This document shows, piece after piece, positions 13,920 through 22,056 of a stretch of DNA of 38,201 nt. Every line of letters starts with the position of its first letter. The first letter of the stretch is position 1. Under the pieces are notes generated by a model. It made no database searches. It was not told the DNA's origin and saw only the letters and a program-made list of their open reading frames with translations. The position numbers and the translations under genes are program-made. Source of the DNA: Bilamarchaeum sp050303335 (GTDB taxonomy: Archaea; Micrarchaeota; Micrarchaeia; Anstonellales; Bilamarchaeaceae); the NCBI GenBank assembly GCA_050303335.1, contig JBNLBN010000012.1, positions 1 through 38,201 on the forward strand, in the 5' to 3' direction.

Positions 13920-15416
13920 ATGAGACCCCTCCTTCCGTTACTCTTATTGTTGGTTTTCGGCTGCACATCAGAATGCCCCTATGATTTCGACCCCGTATGC
14001 GGGATTGACAACGTGACTTATTCAAACAGCTGCGTTGCATCTATCAACGGGATAGGAGTATCCCATGAGGGGATTTGCGCAAAGGAGCCAACATGCACAG
14101 ACAGCGACGGCGGCAGGGACATCTTCAGGCAGGGAACTGCCGGAGACAAGTCCGACCGGTGCGAGGATGAGATAATAATCGAATACTATTGCGAGAACGG
14201 GGCTAGAAAATTCAGCGAGTTCTACTGCCCCAGGGGCTATGAATGCAGCGGGGGAGAATGTTCGAGAATCTCCTGCGATGACAGCGACGGCGGGCAGATA
14301 ATAACCGAGAGAGGCGAGACCAGCACGCTGGGCAGGATAGAAAAGGACTTCTGCATAGATTCGAATACTGTAAGGGAATTCTACTGCTCCCTCGGCGAGA
14401 TAAAATCGGAGGAACGCTCCTGCGGCAGCGGCGAGCAGTGCATATCAGGCGAGTGCGTGAACCTCCCCTGCTCCGACAGCGACCTTGGAAAGGAAGCGGA
14501 AGTGAGGGGATCCGTAATGCAGGGCGGCAGTGAACATGTAGACCGATGCTCTGGGAATTTCGGGGTCATAGAGTATTTCTGCTCCGGAGATCAGGCAGAT
14601 TCAGTTGAGATTGAATGCGCAGAGGGGCATGAATGCATCGACGGAGCGTGCATCGAGGCTGTTTGTACCGACAGCGACTCAGGACACGATTATTCCGAAA
14701 AAGGAACAGTAAGGTACCTGGGCAAGACCAACCAGGACAGCTGCTACAGCGATATAACCGTGCTTGAATACTACTGCAGCGGAAATTCCATTGCATATGA
14801 AAGGATTTCCTGTGTACCAGGTGAATACTGCAGCGACGGCAGATGCATCGAATCCGTTTGTACCAAGGATGTCGAGAACCTCAGTATCAGGGAACTGGAC
14901 GAGATCGAGGAATATGACAGTAATGTCCTCCTTGAGGATGGGGACCTCATCGAACTGGATGACGGGACGATAATCGATTTCGACCTGAACGTTTATGAGG
15001 ACTTCGGGGAATACCTGGATTCGGATGAGCTCTGTGATTTCAGTGACTGCAACCTCTCGGTAGCTGTTCTTGAGGATCATCCGGACCGCATAATTCTCCA
15101 GGCCGGAGACTTCTCCGTACTCCAGGATTTCGAATCCAACATCTCGAAAACTACATTTTCCGGAAGCAACTGCATGGACGATGAGACAGAATACATCGCA
15201 TTCGAATCCAGGTTCTATCCCTACCTTAATGATACCATGGAAGGGGAAAAGATCAGGATATTCGACAAGACTGCAAAAATCATGGAGATCGGCAACAGCT
15301 TCGTATTCGAATTCGATGGAGAGGAATTCGAGCTCGATGACAGCATGGATTTCCTGAATCTCACGATGGATATTGACCTCTCCGACGGAAGACTGAGAAT
15401 GATCCGAATCAGTTGA
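13920..15416 (+). CDS. Surface lipoprotein with Kazal-like domain and four Cys-rich repeats
   Basis: A 498-residue exported protein. Lipobox LVFGC has Cys15 as the anchor. A Kazal-type fold follows at residues 19-53 (CPYDFDPVCGIDNVTYSNSC...GIC, the VCGxxxxTYxNxC signature), a domain known from serine-protease inhibitors. Four tandem repeats of about 60-65 residues begin with C-x-DSD (Cys 59, 119, 184, 249) and share EYYC and a final C-x4-GEC-like pair; such CxDSDGG repeats are seen in other DPANN-type archaea. The last 180 residues are an acidic beta-rich domain with DGDLIELDDGTIIDF-like strands. Function could be adhesion or protease inhibition at the surface. Confidence 0.8.
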   Translation: MRPLLPLLLLLVFGCTSECPYDFDPVCGIDNVTYSNSCVASINGIGVSHEGICAKEPTCTDSDGGRDIFRQGTAGDKSDRCEDEIIIEYYCENGARKFSEFYCPRGYECSGGECSRISCDDSDGGQIITERGETSTLGRIEKDFCIDSNTVREFYCSLGEIKSEERSCGSGEQCISGECVNLPCSDSDLGKEAEVRGSVMQGGSEHVDRCSGNFGVIEYFCSGDQADSVEIECAEGHECIDGACIEAVCTDSDSGHDYSEKGTVRYLGKTNQDSCYSDITVLEYYCSGNSIAYERISCVPGEYCSDGRCIESVCTKDVENLSIRELDEIEEYDSNVLLEDGDLIELDDGTIIDFDLNVYEDFGEYLDSDELCDFSDCNLSVAVLEDHPDRIILQAGDFSVLQDFESNISKTTFSGSNCMDDETEYIAFESRFYPYLNDTMEGEKIRIFDKTAKIMEIGNSFVFEFDGEEFELDDSMDFLNLTMDIDLSDGRLRMIRIS

Positions 15417-15445
15417 TTTTTATTTTTAAGCGTGCCTAATTTCTC

Positions 15446-16036
15446 ATGGAAAACAGCCCGAACATCGAGGAGTACCTAGAGACACTGGCAAGGTTCCAGG
15501 AAACAGGAAAGGAGGCACGGGTTAAGGACCTCTCTGCCGAGCTGAATATCTCACCCGCAAGCGTCAGCCAGATGCTCTCCAAGCTGCAGGAAAAAAAGTA
15601 TGTGGAATACGAGAAATACGGCAGGATCACGCTGACAAAAAAGGGGGAAGAGGTAGGTTTCACGATACTGAGGAAGCACAGGCTCATTGAGAAGTTCCTC
15701 AGGTTTATTGGAGTAAAAAAAGACATCCACAGGGAGGCATGCAAGCTGGAGCATGTGATATCGGACGAGGTGGAGAATGCCATGATCGAAAAGATGGGAG
15801 AAGAGGGCACCACGCTTGAAAAAATGCGGAACGGGCAGAGCGGGATCATCCTCAGGATATCAGGCGGCAAGAACGTCGTTGGCAGGCTGAACGACCTCGG
15901 GCTGGTGCCCGGATCCAGGATTACACTCACAAGGGAATCCAGAAGGTCCGGCCCTGTTGAGATAACTGTCCGCTCATCGAAACTCGCCATCGGAAGGGGA
16001 ATTTCTGAGAAGATCTATGTAATGGTGGATGGGTGA
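15446..16036 (+). CDS. DtxR/MntR-family metal-dependent regulator with FeoA domain
   Basis: The 196-residue protein has an N-terminal winged helix (about 5-65: KDLSAELNISPASVSQMLSKLQEKKYVEYEKYGRITLT), the metal-binding dimerisation helices (about 70-120: RKHRLIEKFL, HREACKLEHVISDEVENAM, with the usual His/Glu/Cys ligands) and a C-terminal SH3-like FeoA domain (about 124-196: TLEKMRNGQSGIILRISGG...RLNDLGLVPGSRITL). DtxR-family proteins bind Fe2+ or Mn2+ and repress transport genes. A TATA element TTTTTATTTTTAAG precedes ATG 15446. It overlaps feoB by 4 nt. Confidence 0.9.
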   Translation: MENSPNIEEYLETLARFQETGKEARVKDLSAELNISPASVSQMLSKLQEKKYVEYEKYGRITLTKKGEEVGFTILRKHRLIEKFLRFIGVKKDIHREACKLEHVISDEVENAMIEKMGEEGTTLEKMRNGQSGIILRISGGKNVVGRLNDLGLVPGSRITLTRESRRSGPVEITVRSSKLAIGRGISEKIYVMVDG

Positions 16037-17697
16037 AGATTGCGCTTGTCGGGAATTCGAATGTCGGAAAGTCAGAGCTATTCAACCGGCTTACAGGACT
16101 GAACCAGCATGTAGGGAACTGGCCCGGAAAGACCATAGAGGTGAATTTCGGGAACCACGCGGACATCAGCATCATCGACCTTCCTGGGATATACTCTCTC
16201 TCGGTTTATACTGAGGAAGAGAAAATCGCGAAGGAATTCCTGGAAAAAGAGCGGCCGGATGCGATAATAAATGTTGTAGATGCGAGCGTGCTCGAGAGGA
16301 ACCTGTTTCTCACCACACAGATCAGCGACCTGGGGATTCCCATGGTCATCGCATTGAACATGGTCGATGTTGCAAAGACAAAGGGGATGGAAATTGACAT
16401 TGAAAAGATCTCCCGGGAACTCGGAATAAAAATCATTCCGATTGCCGCAAACAGGGGAGAGAATCTCGATCAGCTGATAGAGGCTGCAAGGAACGCTAAG
16501 GCACCTCCAAGGAGAAAGGCTGCTGCTGCCGGAAAAAGATACGAGAGAATCGGAAGGATCATGGAAAATTCCATAGTCTACAGGAAGGACAGGAGCTTGA
16601 ATCCGGACAGGATACTGCTGAACAGGTATGCAGGCTACGCTGTTCTTGGGATAGTCTCGCTTGCGATGTTCCTTTTGATATTTACATTCGGGGACTGGCT
16701 TTCCCTGCAATTAATCGCACTGGCCGGATCGATGAAGGAGAGCATTTTCGGAATTGTAGGGGAAGGAATAGCCGGAAAGATCATTGTCGACGGGTTCCTT
16801 GAGGGGATCCTTGCAGGGACCGCGATAGCTATCCCCTACCTAGTTCCATTCTACATAATCCTTGCGATCCTTGAGGACAGCGGATACCTTGCAAGGATGG
16901 CGTTCCTGATGGATTCCGCGATGCAGAAGATGGGGATGCATGGAAAGGCCTTCATACCCATGATACTCGCATACGGGTGCAATGTACCTGCATGCCTGTC
17001 CTGCAGGATACTTGAGACCAGGGGGGATCGGCTTCTTTCTGCTCTGGTTGTGACGCTTGTTCCCTGCGCCGCCGTTACAGTGGTTGTGATGGGCCTTGTT
17101 GCAACATATGTGAGCCCGTTATGGGCTTTCTCGCTATACATGCTGAACCTTGCCGTGATTTTTATAATTGGACGTGTCGCATTCAAGGTGCTTCCAGGCG
17201 AAAAAAGCGGGCTTATCATGGAAATGCCATCCTACAAGATGCCTAATCCTAAAAGCGTGCTTCTTGAGGCCTGGAGAAGGATAAGGTCTTTTGTGAGGAT
17301 CGCTTTCCCGATAATAATCGGATCCACTGTACTGATACCGATCCTGGACATAGCCGGAGTTCTTGATGGGATAAACAGGCTGCTTGAACCGATAACTGTA
17401 GGTTGGCTTGGCTGGCCGGCTGAAATCGGGCTGATACTGGTGTTCGGAATCCTGCGCAAAGAGCTTGTCATCATAATGCTTGCAGGCTTGCTCGGATCTG
17501 AACAGTTCGGCCTGGTTCTCTCTGACACGCAGATGATTACCATTGCGATAGTGACAATGTTCTATGTCCCATGCATCTCGACCATTGCCGTCCTAAAGAA
17601 GGAGCATGGCTGGGACAAGGCGATAGCCATCTCATTATTTGAGATTGTGCTTGCTTTGCTTCTTGGAGGAATAGCCTTCAGGCTACTTGGAGGCTAA
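16033..17697 (+). CDS. feoB: Ferrous iron transport protein B
   Basis: The 554-residue FeoB has an N-terminal G domain: G1 GNSNVGKS (7-14), G3 DLPG (49-52), G4 NMVD (about 116-119), followed by a helical spacer. The membrane part holds the two Gate segments, typified by LEDSGYLARMAFLMDSAMQKMGMHGKAF and FGILRKELVII. It imports Fe2+ across the cytoplasmic membrane. It is shorter than bacterial FeoB (about 700-770) but normal for small archaeal forms. The GTG start at 16033 overlaps the DtxR stop as GTGA, so the two are translationally coupled. No separate FeoA gene is present; the regulator carries that domain. Confidence 0.97.
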   Translation: MKIALVGNSNVGKSELFNRLTGLNQHVGNWPGKTIEVNFGNHADISIIDLPGIYSLSVYTEEEKIAKEFLEKERPDAIINVVDASVLERNLFLTTQISDLGIPMVIALNMVDVAKTKGMEIDIEKISRELGIKIIPIAANRGENLDQLIEAARNAKAPPRRKAAAAGKRYERIGRIMENSIVYRKDRSLNPDRILLNRYAGYAVLGIVSLAMFLLIFTFGDWLSLQLIALAGSMKESIFGIVGEGIAGKIIVDGFLEGILAGTAIAIPYLVPFYIILAILEDSGYLARMAFLMDSAMQKMGMHGKAFIPMILAYGCNVPACLSCRILETRGDRLLSALVVTLVPCAAVTVVVMGLVATYVSPLWAFSLYMLNLAVIFIIGRVAFKVLPGEKSGLIMEMPSYKMPNPKSVLLEAWRRIRSFVRIAFPIIIGSTVLIPILDIAGVLDGINRLLEPITVGWLGWPAEIGLILVFGILRKELVIIMLAGLLGSEQFGLVLSDTQMITIAIVTMFYVPCISTIAVLKKEHGWDKAIAISLFEIVLALLLGGIAFRLLGG

Positions 17698-18558
17698 CTG
17701 GGGAAGTATCGGCATCGGTTTCCCGGCATAGTTTTCTCCCTGGAGATCGGTTACCCAGCCTCCCAGGCTGTTGTCAAAATAAGTGGGCCTCGATATGTCG
17801 AAGATGTTTCGAAGACCTGGATTCTGTACCTTCAGGTCGTGGGTTCTAAGTAAGATTCCCCTTCCCTCGAACCTCTCTCCAAGTGCACCCTTATACCTCA
17901 GGGTATGGTAGTGCGTTATTCTCGCAGCGCCCTTTTGCCCTGCGAACAATAGGACCATTGTCTCCTGGTCTATCAGCTTAAGGTCGATTTTCGAGAGGTT
18001 ATCCGGCCAGAGGTTATTTCTTGCAAATTCGAAGATAGTCCTGTTAGGGTGATTTTCCGTATAGTCTGAAAGGCTGTGCCTGGATATCTGGAGAATGCCG
18101 TCTTCTGTAATAGTTGCGACGGTGATGTCCTCCCAGTTTGCCTTCGGATTCTTCCAAATGGTCGCATCGGAAACAACAGGGCTCTTTCCTTCCGGATAGC
18201 TGTATTCGGGAGGGGTTATGTACCTGAAGTCGAGGACGGAATCGAATTTCCCGCTATCGAATTTCCTTATGCTTATCTGCCTGTCGGTGACCCAAAAAAG
18301 ATAGCCCTCGTCAGTGCAGAAGAAATCCATGGAATCCTTTTCCACACCTATATCTTTCAATGAGAATTTCGTCTCTTTTGAACCTGTGTTCACGAACATC
18401 GTTCCGTCCTTCTGGTCATAGCACCGGATCCTATCAGGTGCCTGTTCTACAAGCGGAGCGGAACTCGCAGCAGGTATTGCACTTGGAATTGAAGTTTTAT
18501 TCGAATTATTGCAGGATAGCGTTGCTGCAAGGGCAACTGCCGTTAGAATCTTCCTCAT
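17683..18558 (-). CDS. Uncharacterised lipoprotein, beta-rich
   Basis: The 291-residue product starts with a lipoprotein signal ending ATLSC (Cys 16), then a Ser/Pro/Ala linker and a beta-rich body with repeated short strands (RCYDQKDGTMFVNTG, YLFWVTDRQISIRKFD, ITVATITEDGILQISRHSL), which looks like a beta-propeller-type domain. No family is recognised. The lipobox differs from the FGC form of the other lipoproteins in this window. A TATA element CTTTTAAACC lies 25-30 nt before the ATG. Its 3' end overlaps feoB by 15 nt, convergently. It lies in the same stretch as a bacterial-type kinase. Confidence 0.65.
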   Translation of the reverse strand: MRKILTAVALAATLSCNNSNKTSIPSAIPAASSAPLVEQAPDRIRCYDQKDGTMFVNTGSKETKFSLKDIGVEKDSMDFFCTDEGYLFWVTDRQISIRKFDSGKFDSVLDFRYITPPEYSYPEGKSPVVSDATIWKNPKANWEDITVATITEDGILQISRHSLSDYTENHPNRTIFEFARNNLWPDNLSKIDLKLIDQETMVLLFAGQKGAARITHYHTLRYKGALGERFEGRGILLRTHDLKVQNPGLRNIFDISRPTYFDNSLGGWVTDLQGENYAGKPMPILPQLASK

Positions 18559-18612
18559 GGAGTAGAATTTGGAGGGAAAGGTTTAAAAGTTATAATTAAT
18601 GTTGCTTTTTGT

Positions 18613-19416
18613 CTATCCTTTCTCGAAATCGAAAGGTGAACTCCTGCTTGGTTTCTTCCTGTATCCGGATGTCGGGAATTCCTGTTCCCTGGTCACCTCG
18701 GTTCGTTGTGCTTCCTGCTGCTGATGTCCGGCAGAAGTCTGGTATTCGCGCTGTTCTGTTACAGATGTTTCCTGGGCTTCCTGCTGCTGATGGCCGGCAG
18801 AAGTTGGGAGTTCCTGTTCCCTTGTCACCTCGGTTCGTTGTGCTTCCTGCTGCTGATGTCCGGCAGAAGTCTGGTATTCGCGCTCCTGGGTTACGGTTGT
18901 TCTTTGGGCCGTTTGCTGCTGGTGACCGGCAGATGTCTGGTATTCACGCTGTTCTGTTACAGCAGTCTGTTCTGCATGCTGCTCCTGATGACCGGAGGAG
19001 GTCTGATATTCCCTGGTTTCAACTGGCGAATCTGAATGCTCTTCCGACCGGCTTGGTGGCCTTGCAGTAATTCTTTCTGTCGGCATCTGGACGGTTTCGG
19101 ATTGCTGCTCGTCCTGGTATTCAGGAGGCATTTCTATGTTAGGAGCCTGTTCTGGCCTTGGCGGCTCCATATCTCGCCGAAGCTGGCTTGCTAGTTCCGG
19201 ATTGCGCTTCACGACTTCTGAAAGAAGAGTCCTTCTTGCACTCTCCCTTGCAGCAGAAGAACTAGCGGGGTTTGTCCGCATTGCCCTCTGGACAAGGTCG
19301 TCAACAGCATTCTGGTTGAGAGGGAGTTCATACTTTGCGACCAGGAAAGTGATCGTTGATGCAATGGTCTCTTGAGCTCGGGATTGGGAGAAATCCTCGT
19401 TGAATACGGGCGCCAT
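18613..19416 (-). CDS. Gln/Thr-rich protein with 22-residue tandem repeats
   Basis: The 267-residue protein has a helical N-terminal domain (about 1-85, with ARRTLLSEVVKRNPELASQL), a proline-rich linker and then five 22-residue repeats of the type REYQTSAGHQQQEAQRTEVT (residues about 135-244), with a sixth broken copy, and a basic end. ATG 19416 is chosen over the TTG at 19422 because it lies about 25 nt from the shared TATA element. The repeats are hydrophilic with one conserved His each, no Cys, and no signal peptide; the protein is probably a cytoplasmic, disordered or fibrous tail. Function unknown. Confidence 0.65.
   Translation of the reverse strand: MAPVFNEDFSQSRAQETIASTITFLVAKYELPLNQNAVDDLVQRAMRTNPASSSAARESARRTLLSEVVKRNPELASQLRRDMEPPRPEQAPNIEMPPEYQDEQQSETVQMPTERITARPPSRSEEHSDSPVETREYQTSSGHQEQHAEQTAVTEQREYQTSAGHQQQTAQRTTVTQEREYQTSAGHQQQEAQRTEVTREQELPTSAGHQQQEAQETSVTEQREYQTSAGHQQQEAQRTEVTREQEFPTSGYRKKPSRSSPFDFEKG
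18685..19014 (-). repeat. Tandem 66-bp coding repeats (five copies)
   Basis: Five in-frame copies of 66 bp encode the 22-residue repeat. Copies are close to identical over long stretches, especially copies three and five, which points to recent duplication and likely copy-number variation. Only the coding frame is conserved; there is no spacer, so it is not a CRISPR array. Confidence 0.85.
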
Positions 19417-19433
19417 AGGCAAGCTAGGAATCT

Positions 19434-19449
19434 AATATTTAAAATTATT
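19434..19449. promoter_or_regulatory. Bidirectional TATA element
   Basis: AATATTTAAAATTATT lies about 25 nt from both the minus ATG at 19416 and the plus ATG at 19467. Confidence 0.5.
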
Positions 19450-19466
19450 GCTGGTGATTCTGCAAT

Positions 19467-19922
19467 ATGGAATTTTCCAAATCCGGTTACATCTCCCAGC
19501 TTGTAACTTATTTCAAGAACAAAGATTATGAGAGTGCATTCAGTTTCAGCAAGGATTTCAGGGAGCATTATCCGGATGAGATCATAGCATATTTTTTCGT
19601 TGCCGCTTCGGCATACTGGAGCAAGAGGTATGAGATCGCAGCAGTGGAAGGCAGGAGGGCTTTCAACAAGGCAAGCGACATTGATGACATGTTGAAATGC
19701 GCCGTAATTACTGCATCTGCATATTATGAACTTGGAAGGTTTGATGATGCATTCAAGCTTCTTCACGAGATTGAGAAAAGTAAGACAAACGAAAACGTTG
19801 AGAAGCTCCTTTTCGTACTGTCGATGAAAAAGAATGACGGAAGCGAGGCGGCAGAACACCTGAGCGAATTGTACAGGATGAACCACGAGGCAGCAGTAGA
19901 AATAGCAAAAAAGTACCTTTAG
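19467..19922 (+). CDS. TPR-like protein
   Basis: The 151-residue protein consists of helix pairs of the tetratricopeptide type, for example YFKNKDYESAFSFSKDFREHYPDE, YWSKRYEIAAVEGRRAFNKASD and YYELGRFDDAFKLLHEIEKSK, giving about three to four repeats. Such proteins mediate protein contacts. GGTGAT lies upstream of the ATG but at a loose spacing, while the shared TATA element gives leaderless geometry. It is convergent with the Ser/Thr kinase gene (4-nt overlap) and divergent from the repeat protein; a partnership among them is speculation. Confidence 0.72.
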   Translation: MEFSKSGYISQLVTYFKNKDYESAFSFSKDFREHYPDEIIAYFFVAASAYWSKRYEIAAVEGRRAFNKASDIDDMLKCAVITASAYYELGRFDDAFKLLHEIEKSKTNENVEKLLFVLSMKKNDGSEAAEHLSELYRMNHEAAVEIAKKYL

Positions 19923-21568
19923 CGCTTTTTCATTTCGACTTTTATTTCAGGATTGTTAGGGTCCAGTTCTACATATATCCTTGAATAGCCTGGCTTCTCC
20001 AGGAAAAACCTCTTCTTCCCCTTTGCCTTGTCGCTGAATGGCGTCACCCCGACATTCCTCTCGACAAGAATCCCGTTGGAGAATTCCTCAACGAAAATAT
20101 TTGCCGTGATGTTAGCATCGATCCTGACATCGTAAATTGAATCCATAGGCTTCTGCGGTTTCGCAGATTCAATGGGAGCAATAGATTGCACGGAAACTGC
20201 CGACTGGACAGGCGCTGGAGCGTCACTTTTGAGATTTGTCATGCCAAGCGTTATTGCTGCAGCAGTTAAAGCGCCAACTGCGACCGTGAGCACAGGTATC
20301 AGATAGGGACTCTTTTTCTTCGAAACTACGATAGACTGTTGGGTCGGATGTGCCGAATTCGGCCTCATTGAAACCAGGACCGGAGGTCCTGTGAGTATTT
20401 TCGTTGCATCAATTGCCTTAGAGAGTTCCTTTGCAGATGGATACCGATCATCAGGGTTCTTCCTTAGGCACTTTAGGATTAATTCGTCAACGCTTGCCGG
20501 TAGGCCATCCACATATGTCGATGGCGGTTTTGGTTCGACGCTCTTGTGCATATACATAAGGCCCGTGGGCGTCGGAGCATCAAACGGAAGCCTTCCTGTT
20601 ACCATCTCATAGAGCGTCACTCCAAGGGAATAGATGTCGACCCTGTGATCGTACTGGATCGGGGCATGATTGTCAGGAATAAGTTCCGGTGCCATGTTCG
20701 CGGGAGTGCCTATTGCGCATTCCGTTTGGGTCAGCCTCGGCATTCCGTGCGACGACCTGTGGTTCATGAGTTTTGCAATTCCAAGGTCTATTATCTTGAC
20801 ACGTTCCGCGCCGTCTTCGTTTACAACGAATATGTTTTCCGGCTTCACGTCCCTGTGGACAATGGCTTTGTTGTGTGCCACTTCGAGCCCTGAACATACT
20901 TCCTTTGCAATGAAGAGGGCCTTGTCAAGGGCCATAAGCTCTCCCCTGTCCCCTTTTTTTTCGAGATAGGATGCAACGTCCATCCCATTCAAAAATTCCA
21001 TTACGTAGTAAAGTTTTCTTGAGAGTTCCCCTATATCATATACTTTGACGACATTCGGATGGTCTATCTTGGTGCTGACGGTTGCCTCTCGCAGGAATCT
21101 CGTCCTGGTCTCGTCCCTGTCAGTATATTCATCTGACAGCACTTTCAGTGCGACCCTGCTGTCAGGTGTGATGCCATAAGCGTTATTCTCATCACCGATA
21201 TAGATTGCCTCGTAGACTGAACCCATGCCTCCCTCGCCGATCTTCCGAGTTATCTGATAATCGACCTTCAGGAACTCCCTTCGCATTTGGTCATTCATCG
21301 AATCCGGCTCTGATACCTCCGGGAGCTCGCTGCTTTCTATTATGGAATCAGGGCTTAGTGTCGGAGGGGTATCCCTTGGTTGCCTCCGGATATCATCAAG
21401 AGAAAGTATCCTTGGGCTGGATCCGCTTGCAGGAGGCTCGTCAATCAGCTGGGACGGTCTTTTAGGCGAGACATCTTCAAGCCATTCATCGACGAAGATG
21501 CGAGACTGCTTTTCCGGAAATGGAGCTGTCGGCTTGTTCTCACTTGGGCTGGATCTCCTCCTACTCAT
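19919..21568 (-). CDS. Hanks-type Ser/Thr protein kinase with membrane helix and PEGA-like tail
   Basis: The 549-residue protein has a disordered Ser/Pro-rich N-terminus (1-100), a kinase domain (about 104-390), a hydrophobic helix (about 421-443) and an outer domain ending in a PEGA-like beta module (about 495-549, with GVTPFSDKAKGKKRFFLEKPGY). Catalytic residues are present: G-loop GEGGMGSV (111-118), Lys142, HRDVKPEN (238-245), DLG (261-263, in place of DFG) and APE (293-295). This layout, cytoplasmic kinase plus membrane anchor plus PEGA, is common in bacteria and unusual in archaea, so transfer from bacteria is likely. It has its own TATA element (TTTATATC, about 21591-21599). Confidence 0.93.
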   Translation of the reverse strand: MSRRRSSPSENKPTAPFPEKQSRIFVDEWLEDVSPKRPSQLIDEPPASGSSPRILSLDDIRRQPRDTPPTLSPDSIIESSELPEVSEPDSMNDQMRREFLKVDYQITRKIGEGGMGSVYEAIYIGDENNAYGITPDSRVALKVLSDEYTDRDETRTRFLREATVSTKIDHPNVVKVYDIGELSRKLYYVMEFLNGMDVASYLEKKGDRGELMALDKALFIAKEVCSGLEVAHNKAIVHRDVKPENIFVVNEDGAERVKIIDLGIAKLMNHRSSHGMPRLTQTECAIGTPANMAPELIPDNHAPIQYDHRVDIYSLGVTLYEMVTGRLPFDAPTPTGLMYMHKSVEPKPPSTYVDGLPASVDELILKCLRKNPDDRYPSAKELSKAIDATKILTGPPVLVSMRPNSAHPTQQSIVVSKKKSPYLIPVLTVAVGALTAAAITLGMTNLKSDAPAPVQSAVSVQSIAPIESAKPQKPMDSIYDVRIDANITANIFVEEFSNGILVERNVGVTPFSDKAKGKKRFFLEKPGYSRIYVELDPNNPEIKVEMKKR

Positions 21569-21650
21569 GTTGCATTAAATGGTGCAAAATAGATATAAAT
21601 GGGTATGTTAAAAGATAAAAAATTAGTAAAGAGTCAAATTCATTATAAAA

Positions 21651-21788
21651 TTAGAATCTTGATCTTGGTTTGTAGCAATCCCTGCAGTATACTGGTCGAC
21701 CTTCTTTTGGTTCGAACGGTACCTGGCAGGCTTTGCCGCATTTTGAACAGGTTGCATCGTACATCTTCCTGTCATCACGGTTATCCAT
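21651..21788 (-). CDS. 45-residue zinc-ribbon protein
   Basis: The tiny protein has CSKCGKACQVPFEPKEG and VYCRDCYKPRSRF: two CxxC knuckles (residues 14/17 and 35/38) separated by the conserved VPFEP turn, as in the widespread short CxxC-x17-CxxC zinc-ribbon proteins of archaea and bacteria. Those are often linked to cold-shock or translation-related genes; no direct role is known. GGTGA five nt before the ATG supports the start. A TATA element TTTATAAAATCC lies at about 21851-21862. The opposite-strand frame is a shadow. Confidence 0.85.
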   Translation of the reverse strand: MDNRDDRKMYDATCSKCGKACQVPFEPKEGRPVYCRDCYKPRSRF

Positions 21789-21864
21789 ATATTTCACCTA
21801 TTTATTATTGAGAATTTTTTCCCAACATACTAAATTTGTAAGAGGGATTTTATAAATGCGAGCA

Positions 21865-22017
21865 TTAATCCTCGATTTTTTTCCTCAAATCTGCTATTTC
21901 CTCGTGGAGCCTCCTGTCTTTTTTCAGGGGGTCCTGTTTTGCCTTCTTTTCAAGTTCCTCGAGCCTGTGTTTCAGGTTTGCCTTTTTCCGGGAAAGATCT
22001 TTTTTGCTTAAACCCAT
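21865..22017 (-). CDS. 50-residue coiled-coil protein
   Basis: Short, extremely charged protein (MGLSKKDLSRKKANLKH... ending LRKKIED) predicted as one long helix or a coiled coil, with no hydrophobic core of its own. An AGGTGA Shine-Dalgarno lies five nt before the ATG at 22017; a second ATG at 22020 is only two nt from it and less likely. It lies between the helicase gene and the zinc-ribbon gene on the same strand. It may bind RNA or a partner protein; function unknown. Confidence 0.65.
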   Translation of the reverse strand: MGLSKKDLSRKKANLKHRLEELEKKAKQDPLKKDRRLHEEIADLRKKIED

Positions 22018-22056
22018 CATTTCACCTGATAGGGGTTCTCTTGGAACTTTTTAATA

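Noticed and set aside
18685..19014. 66-bp repeats considered as a CRISPR array
   Set aside because: Repeats are contiguous, in frame and without spacers; no cas genes nearby.
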